Origin: Gluconacetobacter johannae | Lineage (GTDB): Bacteria; Pseudomonadota; Alphaproteobacteria; Acetobacterales; Acetobacteraceae | Direction of reading: 5' to 3' | DNA length: 64,000 nucleotides | Assembly: GCF_014174305.1 (NCBI RefSeq) | Contig: NZ_JABEQH010000007.1 | Location: 62,001 to 126,000, forward strand | In this document: piece by piece, positions 1 to 9,572 of the stretch | How the letters are laid out: every line of letters starts with the position of its first letter | Numbering within the stretch: the first letter of the stretch is position 1 | The notes under the pieces: model-generated | The model's database searches: none | Told to the model about the DNA's origin: nothing | What the model saw: only the letters and a program-made list of their open reading frames with translations | Program-made: the position numbers and the translations under genes

Positions 1-605
1 TGGCGCCGCTGCTGGTCGATGTCGGCGACCTGTACGAAGCGGTGGCCGAGGAACGGCAGATCCGGCTGGTGCTGCGCCTGCCGCCCAGCCTGCCCTTTTA
101 TGGCGATTCGGCGATGATGCAGCAGGCGGTGGCCAACCTGCTGGACAATGCCATCAAATTCTCGCCCGCCGGCGGAACGGTGACGCTGGCCGCCGCGCTG
201 GGCCCGGCCCTGCCGGGGCTGGCCATGTCCGCGCCGGGCCGCAACGCCGTGTCCATCGCCGTGACCGACGAAGGCATCGGCATGAACGAGGCCGACCTGG
301 CCCGGGCGTCCGAACGCTTCTTCCGCGCCGAGACGGCGCGCAACACGCCGGGCGCCGGCCTGGGCCTGTCGCTGGTGCAGGCGATCGTGCAACTGCATGG
401 CGGCGTGCTGCGCCTGCGGGCGCAGCAGCCGGGACTGTCGGTCCGCATGATCCTGCCCGTGGCGCGCCAGGCCGCCCGCCCCCGCTCCACCCCGCGCCCT
501 CCCATCCCCATCCCGCCCGTGCCGCGGCCGGGCGCCACGCCACTCCCGGCCCCGCCGGGGGGCGTGACGGAGACTTCACAATCACCCAATGGGGGCGACA
601 GATGA
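1..605 (+). CDS. Sensor histidine kinase, C-terminal part (runs off left edge)
   Basis: This is the catalytic (HATPase_c) end of a two-component sensor kinase; the sensor, transmembrane and phospho-His parts lie outside the window. The open frame is continuous from base 3. The N box is visible (QQAVANLLDNAIKFSP), followed by G1 (DEGIGM), an F-box-like ERFFRAE and G2 (GAGLGLSLVQAI), so ATP binding looks intact. After the kinase fold there is a Pro/Arg-rich tail of about 45 residues that is probably disordered. The stop overlaps the next start (ATGA at 602), which suggests translational coupling. The partner regulator is probably upstream and out of view. Confidence 0.9.
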   Translation, partial: APLLVDVGDLYEAVAEERQIRLVLRLPPSLPFYGDSAMMQQAVANLLDNAIKFSPAGGTVTLAAALGPALPGLAMSAPGRNAVSIAVTDEGIGMNEADLARASERFFRAETARNTPGAGLGLSLVQAIVQLHGGVLRLRAQQPGLSVRMILPVARQAARPRSTPRPPIPIPPVPRPGATPLPAPPGGVTETSQSPNGGDR

Positions 606-955
606 CCCGCCCTAGGTTTCGATTCATGATTACACGGCCTCTCGCGGTTCCGGTCCTGATGGCCATGGGCTTGTGCCTGTGCGGCTTCGCGCCGGTGTCC
701 GACGAGGACACGCCGCCGATCCTCGGCAATCGCACCGATTCCGCAACCGGACATCCGGTGGTCATCACCAGCGACAGCCGCGCGTTCTGCGACCGGCTGG
801 TAACGGTCATCGATGCCTATGGGCCACCCCTGACGCATGAGGTCCATGATCTACGCAACCAGGGCGCGCATCTGTGCCGCGAGGGCAAGCTCCGCTCGGG
901 CATCGAGCAGTTGCGCCGCGCGCTGATGGTGCTGAAGGAAGACAATCATTCATGA
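602..955 (+). CDS. Small secreted hypothetical protein
   Basis: The product is a 117-residue protein with a basic start and a hydrophobic segment (LAVPVLMAMGLCLCGFA) that looks like a signal peptide. The first Cys has no proper lipobox, so lipidation is doubtful. The mature part holds two Cys residues (AFCDRL, HLCREG) and a helical C-terminus (GIEQLRRALMVLKED). An in-frame ATG at 626 is an alternative start that would give a tidier signal peptide. It overlaps the kinase stop at its 5' end and the SIMPL gene at its 3' end (ATGA at 952), so the three genes are probably co-translated. I do not recognise a family; a periplasmic role is inferred. Confidence 0.7.
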   Translation: MTRPRFRFMITRPLAVPVLMAMGLCLCGFAPVSDEDTPPILGNRTDSATGHPVVITSDSRAFCDRLVTVIDAYGPPLTHEVHDLRNQGAHLCREGKLRSGIEQLRRALMVLKEDNHS

Positions 956-1704
956 CACGCCGCTCCCCCGTCCCCCACGCCGTGCTGGCCGTTCTGGCGC
1001 TGGCCGCCGCCCCCGCCACGCTGCTTCCGCTGCTGGGCCCGACGCCCGCCCTCGCCCAGGACGTCCCGCCGGACGCGCCCCGGCCCGGCCCGGCCGCAAC
1101 CGAACTGACCCTGTCCGGAACGGGCACGGTCCACGCCGCGCCCGACCGGCTGACGGCGACGCTGTTCGCCGAAAGCACGGCCGCCAATGCCGCGACGGCG
1201 CAGGGAAAGGTCAACGCGCTCGTGCGCCAGACGTTGGACGCCGCCAACGCCGCCGGCGGCCTGACCACCGTCACCGAAGGCTATTTCGTCCAGCGTGACG
1301 ACACCGCCAGGCCGCAATCATCCCAGTGGACGGCGCGCCAGACCATCCGCCTGACCGGCGCCGACGGCGCCGCATTGCTGGACCTGGTGGGGAAACTCCA
1401 GGCACGCGGGCTGGCCCTGTCGGGGCTGGACTGGTCCCTGTCCTCCGACCGGCGTCAGGAGCTGACCAGCCAGGCCGAAGCCGAGGCGCTGAAGGACGTA
1501 CGCCGCCGGGCGGATGCCGCCGCGACGGTGCTGGGGATGAAGGTCGCCACCATCCGCTCGGTCTCGCTGGGCGACCGGACCATGCCACGCCCCATGCCGA
1601 TGATGGCGATGGCCGCCCGCGCCGCCGCCTTCCCCCCTTCTGCCCCCGCGGAGGAACAGGACGTCACGGCATCGGCCACCGCGACGGTCCTGCTGCGGCC
1701 GTAG
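952..1704 (+). CDS. SIMPL domain (DUF541) periplasmic protein
   Basis: The product is a 250-residue exported protein of the SIMPL/DUF541 family, whose members are periplasmic or outer-membrane-associated and linked to oxidative stress or envelope maintenance. The ATG at 952 overlaps the previous stop and begins a clear signal peptide (VLAVLALAAAPATLL, then ALAQD). The family pattern follows: ELTLSGTGTVHAAPDRLTATL, a repeated helical stretch of Ala and Gln, DLVGKLQARGLALSGLDWSLS, and EAEALKDVRRRADAAATVLGM. It ends in a beta strand typical of the family (TASATATVLLRP). An upstream in-frame start at 874 would place coding sequence inside the preceding gene and is not preferred. Confidence 0.85.
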   Translation: MTRRSPVPHAVLAVLALAAAPATLLPLLGPTPALAQDVPPDAPRPGPAATELTLSGTGTVHAAPDRLTATLFAESTAANAATAQGKVNALVRQTLDAANAAGGLTTVTEGYFVQRDDTARPQSSQWTARQTIRLTGADGAALLDLVGKLQARGLALSGLDWSLSSDRRQELTSQAEAEALKDVRRRADAAATVLGMKVATIRSVSLGDRTMPRPMPMMAMAARAAAFPPSAPAEEQDVTASATATVLLRP

Positions 1705-1719
1705 GCGGGCGATTCCGTC

Positions 1720-3147
1720 TCATCCGTTCCGGAGGGCCGTCCACACGGCAAGCGCGCGTGCCCGCGCCTGCCGGTGATCCACGATCGGCGCCGGGTAATC
1801 CCGCCCCAGGACCACGCCATGCGCCCCCAGCGCCCCCGCACCGGCCACCCAGGGGGCATGAATCAGGTTCGCCGGCACGGCCGCCAGTTCCGGAACCCAA
1901 CGACGGATATAATCGCCCCCCGGATCGAATTTCTCTGACTGCGTGACCGGATTCATGATCCGGAAGAACGGGGCCGCATCCACGCCCGTACCCGCACTCC
2001 ACTGCCAGTTCATCGGATTGCTCGCCGGATCGTGGTCCACAAGCGTGTCGGCAAACCAGGCCTCGCCGTGCCGCCAGTCGATCAGCAGATGTTTCACGAG
2101 AAACGACGCCACAACCATCCTGACCCGGTTGTGCATCCAGCCCGTCCGCCAGAGCTGCCGCATACCGGCGTCCACCAGCGGGTACCCCGTCCGCCCCGTC
2201 TGCCAGGCCCGCAGCCCCTCGGGGTCTGTCCGCCAGGGCAATCCGTCGAACACGCCGCGAAGATTCCGCCGCGCCAGATCCTCGTGCTGGAACAGCAGCG
2301 ACCAGGCGAACTCGCGCCAGCCAAGTTCGGTCAGAAATTTCGTGGCCTCCTGTCCCGAATCCGCAACGGCCTGCCAGATCTGGGCCGGCGTGACATGGCC
2401 GAACCTCAGATAGGGCGACAGTCGGGACGTTCCCTCCGCCGCCGGAGTATCCCGCTCGCGCCCGTACGCCGCCAGATCCTCCGCCAGGAATCGCGTCAGG
2501 CATTCCTGTGCCGCCGCTTCGCCCGGCTCCCATTCCTCGCGCAGGCCGGCCGCCCAGTCCGGAGTCGCAGGCAACAGCCCGAAGCCTGCCGGCGCCACAC
2601 GGCTTTCCTCGAACGTCTCGGGCAATTGTGCGAATGACAGGTCCGCCGGAGCCGGCAGGGGCGGTCGCGGCCCCCCGAACGCACAGGCCGCACGCCAGAA
2701 AGGCGTGAACATCTGGAATGGCGCGCCACCACGGGTACGGATCGTCCAGGGTTCATGCAGCAACGCGCCCGCGAAGCTGTGACCCGCAACGCCGATCTGC
2801 CGCAGCGCCACCTTGAGCGCGGCATCCACGCCACGCCCGGCCGGATCGTACCGACGGTTCCAATGGACGGCGACGGCCCTGCTGCCTCGCGCCAGTTCGG
2901 GAATCAGATGGCCGGCCGCCCCGCGCAGCACATGCAACGCACCGCCATGCGCGCGCAAGGCGGCGTCCAACGCGCGTAAGGCCCCGGCCAGCCACCAGCG
3001 CGCCGCCCCTCCGGGAAATGTGGCGGCATCCAGCACGAACACACACAGCACCGGGCGCCCCGTTCCGACGGCCGCCGACAGGGCCGCATTATCGGCCAGC
3101 CGGAAATCCTCGCGAAACCAGACGAGTACGGGATTGGATCGCGTCAT
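1720..3147 (-). CDS. phrB: Deoxyribodipyrimidine photolyase
   Basis: This is a blue-light DNA repair enzyme that splits cyclobutane pyrimidine dimers using reduced FAD. Its 475 residues match class I CPD photolyases in length. The N-terminal Rossmann-like antenna domain starts with LVWFREDFRLADNAAL. The FAD-binding helical domain carries the hallmarks SRLSPYLRFGHVTP (about residue 240), WREFAWSLLF, TGYPLVDAGMRQLWRTGWMHNR and DHDPASNPMNWQWSAGTG. The gene lies downstream of infC on the same strand but is separated from it by an intrinsic terminator, so it probably has its own promoter in the short gap between 3147 and the hairpin. Confidence 0.96.
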   Translation of the reverse strand: MTRSNPVLVWFREDFRLADNAALSAAVGTGRPVLCVFVLDAATFPGGAARWWLAGALRALDAALRAHGGALHVLRGAAGHLIPELARGSRAVAVHWNRRYDPAGRGVDAALKVALRQIGVAGHSFAGALLHEPWTIRTRGGAPFQMFTPFWRAACAFGGPRPPLPAPADLSFAQLPETFEESRVAPAGFGLLPATPDWAAGLREEWEPGEAAAQECLTRFLAEDLAAYGRERDTPAAEGTSRLSPYLRFGHVTPAQIWQAVADSGQEATKFLTELGWREFAWSLLFQHEDLARRNLRGVFDGLPWRTDPEGLRAWQTGRTGYPLVDAGMRQLWRTGWMHNRVRMVVASFLVKHLLIDWRHGEAWFADTLVDHDPASNPMNWQWSAGTGVDAAPFFRIMNPVTQSEKFDPGGDYIRRWVPELAAVPANLIHAPWVAGAGALGAHGVVLGRDYPAPIVDHRQARARALAVWTALRNG

Positions 3148-3170
3148 GATGGAAAACGTGCTCCCGGAAC

Positions 3171-3198
3171 GAAAAAAGCCCGGACGAACTGTCCGGGC
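3171..3198 (-). terminator. Intrinsic terminator of infC
   Basis: Read on the minus strand, an 8-bp GC-rich stem (GCCCGGAC with GTCCGGGC, 5-nt loop) is followed by six T residues. It ends infC transcription just before the photolyase gene. On the plus strand only four T residues follow the stem. Confidence 0.85.
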
Positions 3199-3230
3199 CT
3201 TTTCTGATCTTCGGTTCCTCGGATCCCGGT

Positions 3231-3767
3231 TCAGCGGGGCGAGAGGACCATAATCATCTGGCGGTTTTCCAGCTTCGGCATCTGCTCGACCTTCGCCTGT
3301 TCGTCCATTTCCGAACGAATCCGCTCCAGCACCTTGATGCCCAGGTCCTGATGCGCCATCTCGCGGCCGCGGAAACGCAGGGTCACCTTGACCTTGTCGC
3401 CTTCCCCGATGAACGACTTCATGGCGCGCATCTTCACCTGATAGTCGTTTTCATCGATGTTGGGGCGGACCTTGACCTCCTTGATCTCGATGACCTTCTG
3501 CTTCTTGCGGGCCTCGTTGCGCTTCTTCTGCTGCTCGTACTTGAACTTGCCGTAATCCAGGATCTTGGCGACCGGCGGTTCGGCGTTCGGACTGATTTCC
3601 AGCAGGTCGAGACCCACGGCATAGGCACGCATCAGCGCGTCGCGCGTGGGCATGACACCCAGCATCTCGCCGTCCGCGTCGATCAGACGCACCTGCGGGA
3701 CGCGGATTTCCTCGTTGACGCGTGGGCCCTCGCGGTTAGGCGGAGTGGGCATCGGAGGTCTGGCTAT
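3231..3767 (-). CDS. infC: Translation initiation factor IF-3, proposed AUA start
   Basis: IF-3 binds the 30S subunit, prevents premature 50S joining and checks initiator tRNA and start codon. The N-domain ([17 protein letters not shown]) and C-domain ([38 protein letters not shown]) are complete. The nearest ATG (3752) has no ribosome binding site. An in-frame ATA at 3767 sits 6 nt after a perfect AGGAG (3774-3778) and extends the protein by five residues to 178. Rare initiators at infC are known in other bacteria, where IF-3 uses them to limit its own synthesis. The gene follows thrS, but rpmI and rplT are not downstream as they usually are. Confidence 0.95.
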   Translation of the reverse strand: MARPPMPTPPNREGPRVNEEIRVPQVRLIDADGEMLGVMPTRDALMRAYAVGLDLLEISPNAEPPVAKILDYGKFKYEQQKKRNEARKKQKVIEIKEVKVRPNIDENDYQVKMRAMKSFIGEGDKVKVTLRFRGREMAHQDLGIKVLERIRSEMDEQAKVEQMPKLENRQMIMVLSPR

Positions 3768-3962
3768 GGTCGGCTCCTGTCTTCATTTCGGTACGGAGGA
3801 CACGCCGCCCTGGACCTGCACCCAGGGGCCAGGCGAGCGGGTTGGCGTGAAAAACCTCCGGTTAGGCCGCTATGTGGCGCAATCTGGCCACTCAGATCAA
3901 GTATTCTCGGCGCATGGAGGACGAAGCCAGCCATGCGCCGCAAGCAGACGCCGCCTGAAAGG

Positions 3963-5894
3963 TCAGCGCGTACGGCGCAAGTCGGGCGGCAGGGCCTCGT
4001 CCGCCAGCGCCCGCGCCGCGTCGTCCAGCGACACGACCTCCTGCGCCGCGCCGCCCAGCCGGCGGATGGCGACGGTACCCTGCTCGGCCTCCTTGCGGCC
4101 CACGACCAGGATCACGGGCACGCGCGCCAGGCTGTGCTCGCGGATCTTGGCGTTGATCTTCTCGTTGCGGGTGTCGGTCTCGACCACCAGTCCCGCCGCC
4201 TTCAACGTGTCGGCCACCTGCTGGGCATAGGGGGCGGCATCGGTGACGATCGAGGCCACCACCACCTGCACCGGGGCCAGCCACAGCGGGAAACGGCCGG
4301 CATGCTGTTCGATCAGGATGCCCAGGAAGCGCTCGAACGAGCCCAGGATCGCGCGATGCAGCATCACCGGGCGGTGGCGGGCGCTGTCCTCGCCGATATA
4401 GGATGCATCCAGCCGTTCCGGCAGCACGTAATCGACCTGCAGCGTGCCGCACTGCCAGTCGCGGCCGATGGCGTCGCGCAGCACGAATTCCAGCTTCGGC
4501 CCGTAGAACGCGCCCTCGCCGGGATTATGCTCGTACGAAACCCCCGCCAGGCGGCAGGCCTCGATCAGCGCGCCCTCGGCCCGGTCCCAGGTCTCATCGG
4601 TACCCGCGCGCTGGTCGGGCCGGTCGGCGAACTTCACCCGGAAGCTCTCGAACCCCAGGTCGGCATAGACGTCGGCCAGCATGCGTACGAATCGCGCGGT
4701 CTCGGCCGCGATCTGGTCCTCGGTGCAGAAGATGTGCGCGTCGTCCTGGGTGAACGAGCGCACGCGCATGATCCCGTGCAGCGCGCCCGACGGTTCATAG
4801 CGATGGCAGGCGCCGAATTCCGCCATCCGCAGCGGCAGTTCGCGGTACGAACGCAGGCCGTGGCGGAAGATCTGCACATGGCACGGGCAGTTCATCGGCT
4901 TGAGGGCGAGGGTCTTGTCCTCGTCCTCGACGGTCGCGACGAACATGTGCTCGCGATATTTGTCCCAGTGGCCCGAGGCCTCCCACAGCGCGCGATCGAC
5001 CAGCTGGGGGGTGCGGACCTCCTCGTACCCGCCGCGCGTCTGCGCCCGGCGCATGTAGTCCTGCAACACCGTATAGAGGCGCCAGCCCTTGGCGTGCCAG
5101 AAGATCGACCCCACGGCCTCCTCCTGGATGTGGAACAGATCCATCTCGCGCCCGATGCGGCGATGGTCGCGGCGCTCGGCTTCCTCAAGCTGGTGCAGGT
5201 GGGCGTCCAGTTCCTTCTGGTCGCGCCACGCGGTGCCGTAGATGCGCGTCAGCATCGGGTTGCGGTGGTCGCCGCGCCAGTATGCCCCGGCCACCTTCAT
5301 CAGCTTGAAGGCATTGCCCACGTCGGCCGTGCCGCGCAGATGCGGCCCCCGGCACAGGTCCAGCCATTCGCCCTGGCGGTAGATCGAGATCTGCTCGTCC
5401 TCGGGCAGGTCGCGGATCAGCTCGGCCTTGAAGCGTTCGCCCCGGTCCTCGAAGAAACGGATCGCCGCGTCACGCGGCCAGACCTCGCGCGCGAAGGCGG
5501 CGTTCGCGGCCACGATCTCGCGCATGCGGGCCTCGATCGCCGGGAAATCCTCGGGCGTGAAGGGCTCGTTGCGGTAGAAATCGTAATAGAAGCCGTTTTC
5601 GATCGACGGGCCGATCGTCACCTGCGTGCCGGGCCACAGCGACTGCACCGCCTCGGCCAGCACATGGGCGGCGTCGTGGCGGATCATCTCCAGCGCCGCT
5701 TCGTCCTTGCGGGTGACGAAGCGCACCGACGCATCGTCCGAAATCTCGCGCGACAGATCGACCAGCCGGCCGTCGATTTCCATCGCCAGGGCGGCGCGGG
5801 CCAGTCCGGGGCCGATGGCCTCCGCCACCGTAGTGCCCGTCACCGGACCGTCAAAGCGGCGAACGGATCCGTCAGGCAGGGTGATGGCAGGCAT
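3963..5894 (-). CDS. thrS: Threonyl-tRNA synthetase
   Basis: The enzyme charges tRNA-Thr in the cytoplasm. Its 643 residues are the full class II bacterial length. It has an N-terminal TGS domain ([13 protein letters not shown]), an editing domain with [11 protein letters not shown] and [13 protein letters not shown], and a catalytic core with the zinc ligands Cys in [10 protein letters not shown], His in [11 protein letters not shown] and His in [15 protein letters not shown]. The C-terminal anticodon-binding domain begins near [14 protein letters not shown]. The gene lies about 195 bp upstream of infC on the same strand, the conserved thrS-infC arrangement. Confidence 0.98.
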   Translation of the reverse strand: MPAITLPDGSVRRFDGPVTGTTVAEAIGPGLARAALAMEIDGRLVDLSREISDDASVRFVTRKDEAALEMIRHDAAHVLAEAVQSLWPGTQVTIGPSIENGFYYDFYRNEPFTPEDFPAIEARMREIVAANAAFAREVWPRDAAIRFFEDRGERFKAELIRDLPEDEQISIYRQGEWLDLCRGPHLRGTADVGNAFKLMKVAGAYWRGDHRNPMLTRIYGTAWRDQKELDAHLHQLEEAERRDHRRIGREMDLFHIQEEAVGSIFWHAKGWRLYTVLQDYMRRAQTRGGYEEVRTPQLVDRALWEASGHWDKYREHMFVATVEDEDKTLALKPMNCPCHVQIFRHGLRSYRELPLRMAEFGACHRYEPSGALHGIMRVRSFTQDDAHIFCTEDQIAAETARFVRMLADVYADLGFESFRVKFADRPDQRAGTDETWDRAEGALIEACRLAGVSYEHNPGEGAFYGPKLEFVLRDAIGRDWQCGTLQVDYVLPERLDASYIGEDSARHRPVMLHRAILGSFERFLGILIEQHAGRFPLWLAPVQVVVASIVTDAAPYAQQVADTLKAAGLVVETDTRNEKINAKIREHSLARVPVILVVGRKEAEQGTVAIRRLGGAAQEVVSLDDAARALADEALPPDLRRTR

Positions 5895-5956
5895 GGATGG
5901 ATGCTCCGGGCAAAAAGAACAGGCGGAAAAAACAGGGAAACGTCGCTGTAATGGCC

Positions 5957-6859
5957 TCAGCCGAGCGACGCCGCAACCCTCTCGACGCTCAGGGTGGCCA
6001 GATCGTCCACGCGGATGACCCGCACCTGCCCCGGCACGTGGCCCAGCGGGGCGGTCAACGACGGGTCGCTGTCGCGCGAAAACAGGACCGTCGCCGGGCA
6101 GCCCATGGCCGCGGCCAGATGCATCGGCCCGGTGTCGTTGCCCACCGCCAGCCGCGCCCGCGCGGCCAGGCCCGCCAGCTCGGCCAGGCTGGTCCGTCCG
6201 GTCAGGTCGCGGGCCTCGGGACAGGCGGCCAGGATCACGGCCGCCAGCGGGGCCTCGGCCTGCGTGCCGACCACCACCGGCGTCACGCCCGCATCCCGCA
6301 GGCGGCGGGCCAGCCCCCCGAACCGTTCGGCGGGCCAGCGTTTCGCCGGGCGATGCGGGGCAGCCCCCGGCACCAGCAGGGCGTAGGGATCAGGCAGCAC
6401 CGGTCCGCCCGTCGCCAGCCATGACAAATCGGCGTCCGGGACGTCGGCAATGCCGGCGCGGCGCAGCTGGTCGCGCTGGCGCGCGCGGGTGTGCATGTAA
6501 TTGCGCTGCGGATTGTCGTGCGGCCGGGACGCGCCCGCCGCGATGCCCGACCAGGCGGGACGCCCCGCCAGGCGGAAATAGCGCGACGACCGGCCGGAGG
6601 TCTGCAGGTCATAGACCATGTCGTGGCCCGACAGCACCCGCCGCAGCGCCACGAGTGCCGCCAGGTTCCACCACGGCGGCCGCGCGTCCACCACCACGCG
6701 GTCGAACCACGGCGCGGCGCGCATCAGCCCGGCGAACGGCGCGGTCGTCAGCAGCGTCACCTCGGCGGTGGGATGATGGGCGCGGATTGCGGCGAAAGGG
6801 GCGAAAGCCTGGACCAGATCGCCCAGCGCACCCAGCTTAATCACGAGAATACGCGTCAT
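5957..6859 (-). CDS. Glycosyltransferase family 9 (heptosyltransferase-like)
   Basis: The 300-residue protein has the GT9 fold used to add heptose or related sugars to the lipopolysaccharide core at the inner face of the cytoplasmic membrane. The N-terminus shows [19 protein letters not shown], the family nucleotide-sugar domain start. The C-terminal donor-binding signature is [22 protein letters not shown]. It is slightly shorter than E. coli WaaC/WaaF (about 320-350 residues) but has both halves. The gene ends about 60 bp upstream of thrS. Which sugar is transferred cannot be told from the sequence; a lipopolysaccharide or cell-surface glycan role is inferred. Confidence 0.88.
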   Translation of the reverse strand: MTRILVIKLGALGDLVQAFAPFAAIRAHHPTAEVTLLTTAPFAGLMRAAPWFDRVVVDARPPWWNLAALVALRRVLSGHDMVYDLQTSGRSSRYFRLAGRPAWSGIAAGASRPHDNPQRNYMHTRARQRDQLRRAGIADVPDADLSWLATGGPVLPDPYALLVPGAAPHRPAKRWPAERFGGLARRLRDAGVTPVVVGTQAEAPLAAVILAACPEARDLTGRTSLAELAGLAARARLAVGNDTGPMHLAAAMGCPATVLFSRDSDPSLTAPLGHVPGQVRVIRVDDLATLSVERVAASLG

Positions 6860-7187
6860 GCGTCCTCGTTAATCCAGAACCCCCCGCAAGAAAACAGCGG
6901 GGCCGCATGAAGGAACGGAAACCCGGATAAACCGGCGTCGCCCCCGGAACGGAGCGCTGACGCGCCGCGATCGGGGGCAACGCCGGAGAAAAGAGGAGAC
7001 AGCAGACGCGCCGCCCATCTTCATGGAGGTTTCCGTTTCTTCTTGCTTCTTCTTGTTCTTCTATCTTCTTGGAGGTGATGGCCCACCCCATGACATGATC
7101 TGTAGCACATGCCGGGGCCCTGTCCATGTTACACGGTCACATATGACGCGAACGTGACCCCTGCGCCCCAAGCATACCTCGAATGCA
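6860..7187. other. Intergenic region with a purine-rich AAGAAG tract
   Basis: This 328-bp gap lies upstream of the GT9 gene and downstream of the TPR gene, both on the minus strand. From 7035 to 7072 the minus strand is a nearly pure purine run built from AAGAAG units. A short inverted repeat, GGTCAC (7134-7139) and GTGACC (7153-7158), lies farther upstream. The region probably contains the promoter and leader for the GT9 gene. I see no credible gene; the 96-codon open frame across it has no family-like sequence. Confidence 0.5.
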
Positions 7188-7970
7188 TCACGGCGCGTCG
7201 GGGTCGGCCTCCAGCACCGCCAGGTCCTGCCGCGCCATGTCGGCCTGCCGGGAATCCGGGGCAAGGGCCTTCACCTGCTCCCAGTCGCTGCGCGCGCCCG
7301 TCAGGTCGCCCTGCCGCTGCCGCACGATGCCCCGTTCCAGCAGGGCCGCGACGTCCTGCGGCGCACGGCCCACGGCCGCGTCGATATCCGCCCGCGCCAG
7401 GTCGATCCGCCCCAGCCTCCGGTAGGCCGACGCCCGGACCACCAGGGCCTGGGCCAGCATGTCGGCGCGCGCCGGCAGCGGCGACAGGTCGGCGACCGCC
7501 TGCGCGGCATGGCCGCTTTCCACCCCCGCCCGCGCCCGGACCATCCGCAGGCCCGGATCGTCCGGACGCAGGGTCAGGCCGTATCCGGCGCTGTCGAACG
7601 CCCGCGCGGGGTCGCCGTCCTCCTGCCAGGCGCGCGCCGCCTCGCCCGCGATGTCGGCGCGCGCCGCCGGGTCGCCGGGGGCGTGCGCCAGACTGTCCAG
7701 TTCGATCGCCGCGTCACGCGGATCGCCCAGGGCGACCAGCGCCAGCGCCCCGCAGCGCGCGGCCTGGGCGCCGCCGCCCCGCGCCCGCCACGCGGTGGCG
7801 TAGTCGCGCGCGCCATCGGGGTCGTCGGGCAGCCGCGCAAGGCATGCGGCCAGGTCCGGCGCGCGGGCCCGGCCGTCCCCGGGCGCCGCCGCGACGAACC
7901 ACCCGGCCAGCAGCGCCGGGGCCGACCCATGCCGCACGGCCCGGAGAAAGGAGGATGTCATGCCACGCAT
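7188..7970 (-). CDS. TPR-repeat protein, probably exported
   Basis: The product is an Ala-rich helical protein of about 260 residues whose second half consists of tetratricopeptide-like repeats (for example ALVVRASAYRRLGRIDLARADID and ALLERGIVRQRQGDLTGARSDWEQV). Such repeats normally scaffold protein-protein contacts. The start is either ATG 7970 or ATG 7961 (MTSSFLRAV); neither has a strong ribosome binding site. The first 40 residues include a hydrophobic stretch (SAPALLAGWFVAAAPG) that could be a signal peptide. The gene is divergent from the GT4 gene at 8061. The longer frame to 8336 would overlap that gene and is rejected. Confidence 0.75.
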   Translation of the reverse strand: MRGMTSSFLRAVRHGSAPALLAGWFVAAAPGDGRARAPDLAACLARLPDDPDGARDYATAWRARGGGAQAARCGALALVALGDPRDAAIELDSLAHAPGDPAARADIAGEAARAWQEDGDPARAFDSAGYGLTLRPDDPGLRMVRARAGVESGHAAQAVADLSPLPARADMLAQALVVRASAYRRLGRIDLARADIDAAVGRAPQDVAALLERGIVRQRQGDLTGARSDWEQVKALAPDSRQADMARQDLAVLEADPDAP

Positions 7971-8060
7971 TGGGACCCGTGGCGGGAGGGCGGTCAAGGC
8001 CGCGCCTTCCCTTCCGGCAGGACGATGCGTTTCCGGTCCGTTCATGCTAAGGCAGCCCGC

Positions 8061-9287
8061 ATGGAGTCGCCGCATCGTCCCGTCATTCTTCAGGTCCTGC
8101 CCGCGCTGGATGCCGGCGGCATCGAACAGGGCACCATCGAGATGGCCGACGCCATCGTCCGGGCCGGCGGCGCCGCCCTGGTGGCCAGCGCCCATGGCCG
8201 GCTGGTGCCGCGCCTGCGCCATGTCGGCGCGACGCACCTGCCACTCGACCTGCGGTCCAAGAACCCACTGACGATCCTGGCCAACGCGCGGCGGCTGGCG
8301 CGCCTGATCGCCGAGCACGGGGTGACGCTGGTCCATGCCCGCTCACGCGCGCCCGGCTGGTCGGCGGCGCTGGCCTGCCGGCGCACCGGCGTCCCGCTGG
8401 TGACCACCTGGCATGGCGTGTATCGCGAGAACGTGCCGGGCAAGCGCCGGTACAACGCCGTCATGGCGTCGGGCCGCCGGGTCATCGCCATCAGCGCCTT
8501 CATCGCCCGGCGGCTGGCGCGCGATTACGGGGTCGGCCCCGACCGCCTGCGGCTGATCCCGCGCGGCGCGGACACCGCGTGGTTCGATCCCGATGCGGTC
8601 CAGGGCCCGCGCATGCAGGCCCTGGCCGAGCAATGGGGCCTGCCGGACGACGCGGCGATCATCATGCTGCCCGGACGGATCACCCCCTGGAAGGGCCAGG
8701 CCCTGCTGCTGGACGCCCTGGCGCGCATGGAGGCCGCCGGCGGATGCGGCCGCGCGTGGGCCTGCGTCTTCGTCGGGCCGGCCCGCGCGCGCGACCGCCA
8801 CGGCCAGGCCCTGCTGCGCGCCGTCGCGGCGCACCCGGCGCTGCACGGGCGGGTGCATTTCGCCGGCCATTGCGCCGACATGCCGGCGGCCTTCGCGCTG
8901 GCCGACATCGTCGTCGTGCCGTCCCTGCACCCCGAACCGTTCGGCCGCGTGGTGGTCGAGGCCCAGGCCATGGCCCGCCCGGTGATCGTCGCCGCCCACG
9001 GCGCGGCGATGGAAACCGTGACGGACGGCGAAACCGGCCTGACCGTCCCGCCGGGCGACGCCCACGCCCTGGCCCTGGCGATCCGCCGCATCCTGTGCAT
9101 GCCCCCGCAGGACAGCGCGGCCCTGGGCCAGGCGGCGCGCGCCAACGTCCTGGCGCACTACACCACCGCCGCCATGCAGCAGGCCACGCTGGCGGTCTAT
9201 GACGAAGTGCTGGGCTCCACCCTGGCCTGGCACTTCGCCGCCACGGCCGACCTCCCCGACACGACAGGTCCCGACCATGCAGAATGA
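8061..9287 (+). CDS. Glycosyltransferase family 4
   Basis: The 408-residue retaining GT-B glycosyltransferase probably acts in cell-surface polysaccharide or lipopolysaccharide synthesis at the cytoplasmic face of the membrane. The N-terminal acceptor domain begins ILQVLPALDAGGIEQGTIEMA. The donor domain begins near IIMLPGRITPWKGQALLLDAL. It ends with the E-x7-E motif (PEPFGRVVVEAQAMARPVI), which contacts the nucleotide sugar. The ATG at 8061 was chosen because upstream coding would collide with the divergent TPR gene. The 3' end overlaps the next small gene by 11 bp. The sugar and acceptor are unknown. Confidence 0.9.
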   Translation: MESPHRPVILQVLPALDAGGIEQGTIEMADAIVRAGGAALVASAHGRLVPRLRHVGATHLPLDLRSKNPLTILANARRLARLIAEHGVTLVHARSRAPGWSAALACRRTGVPLVTTWHGVYRENVPGKRRYNAVMASGRRVIAISAFIARRLARDYGVGPDRLRLIPRGADTAWFDPDAVQGPRMQALAEQWGLPDDAAIIMLPGRITPWKGQALLLDALARMEAAGGCGRAWACVFVGPARARDRHGQALLRAVAAHPALHGRVHFAGHCADMPAAFALADIVVVPSLHPEPFGRVVVEAQAMARPVIVAAHGAAMETVTDGETGLTVPPGDAHALALAIRRILCMPPQDSAALGQAARANVLAHYTTAAMQQATLAVYDEVLGSTLAWHFAATADLPDTTGPDHAE

Positions 9288-9504
9288 TCCCTTCCGCTCT
9301 CCCCGCCCCGCTCCCCGCGTGGTGTCCTGGACACAAAGCATCGCGCTGTTCTGCTTCGGCGCCAGCATCCTGCTGGAAATCGGCCAGGCCCAGTGGCGCT
9401 GGCCGGTCATCGGGCGAGGCTGGCCCATCCTGGGGCTGGACGTCGCGGGGGCCGTGCTGATGGCGACGTCGCTGGGCCTGCTCTGGGCGGCCCGTCGCCG
9501 ATAG
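9277..9504 (+). CDS. Small two-helix membrane protein
   Basis: This 75-residue protein starts at ATG 9277, inside the last codons of the GT4 gene, which suggests translational coupling. It has two hydrophobic segments (SIALFCFGASILLEIG and LDVAGAVLMATSLGLLWA) joined by a short loop, and an Arg-rich C-terminus (AARRR) consistent with an inner-membrane hairpin. I do not recognise a family. Its tie to the glycosyltransferase suggests a helper role, which is inference from position only. Confidence 0.65.
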   Translation: MQNDPFRSPRPAPRVVSWTQSIALFCFGASILLEIGQAQWRWPVIGRGWPILGLDVAGAVLMATSLGLLWAARRR

Positions 9505-9572
9505 AACGAAGGTCGGGCGCCTCCGGAACCCCTTCTCGCCCGGCACAGCCTGCTGCTAGACTGTCACGCACC

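Noticed and set aside
3351-5951. 866-codon open frame on the plus strand across infC and thrS
   Set aside because: It is antisense to two well-supported genes and reads as low-complexity His/Gln/Arg-rich sequence, a by-product of high GC.
6837-7127. 96-codon minus-strand frame containing the AAGAAG tract
   Set aside because: It overlaps the GT9 start, lacks a ribosome binding site and shows no domain.
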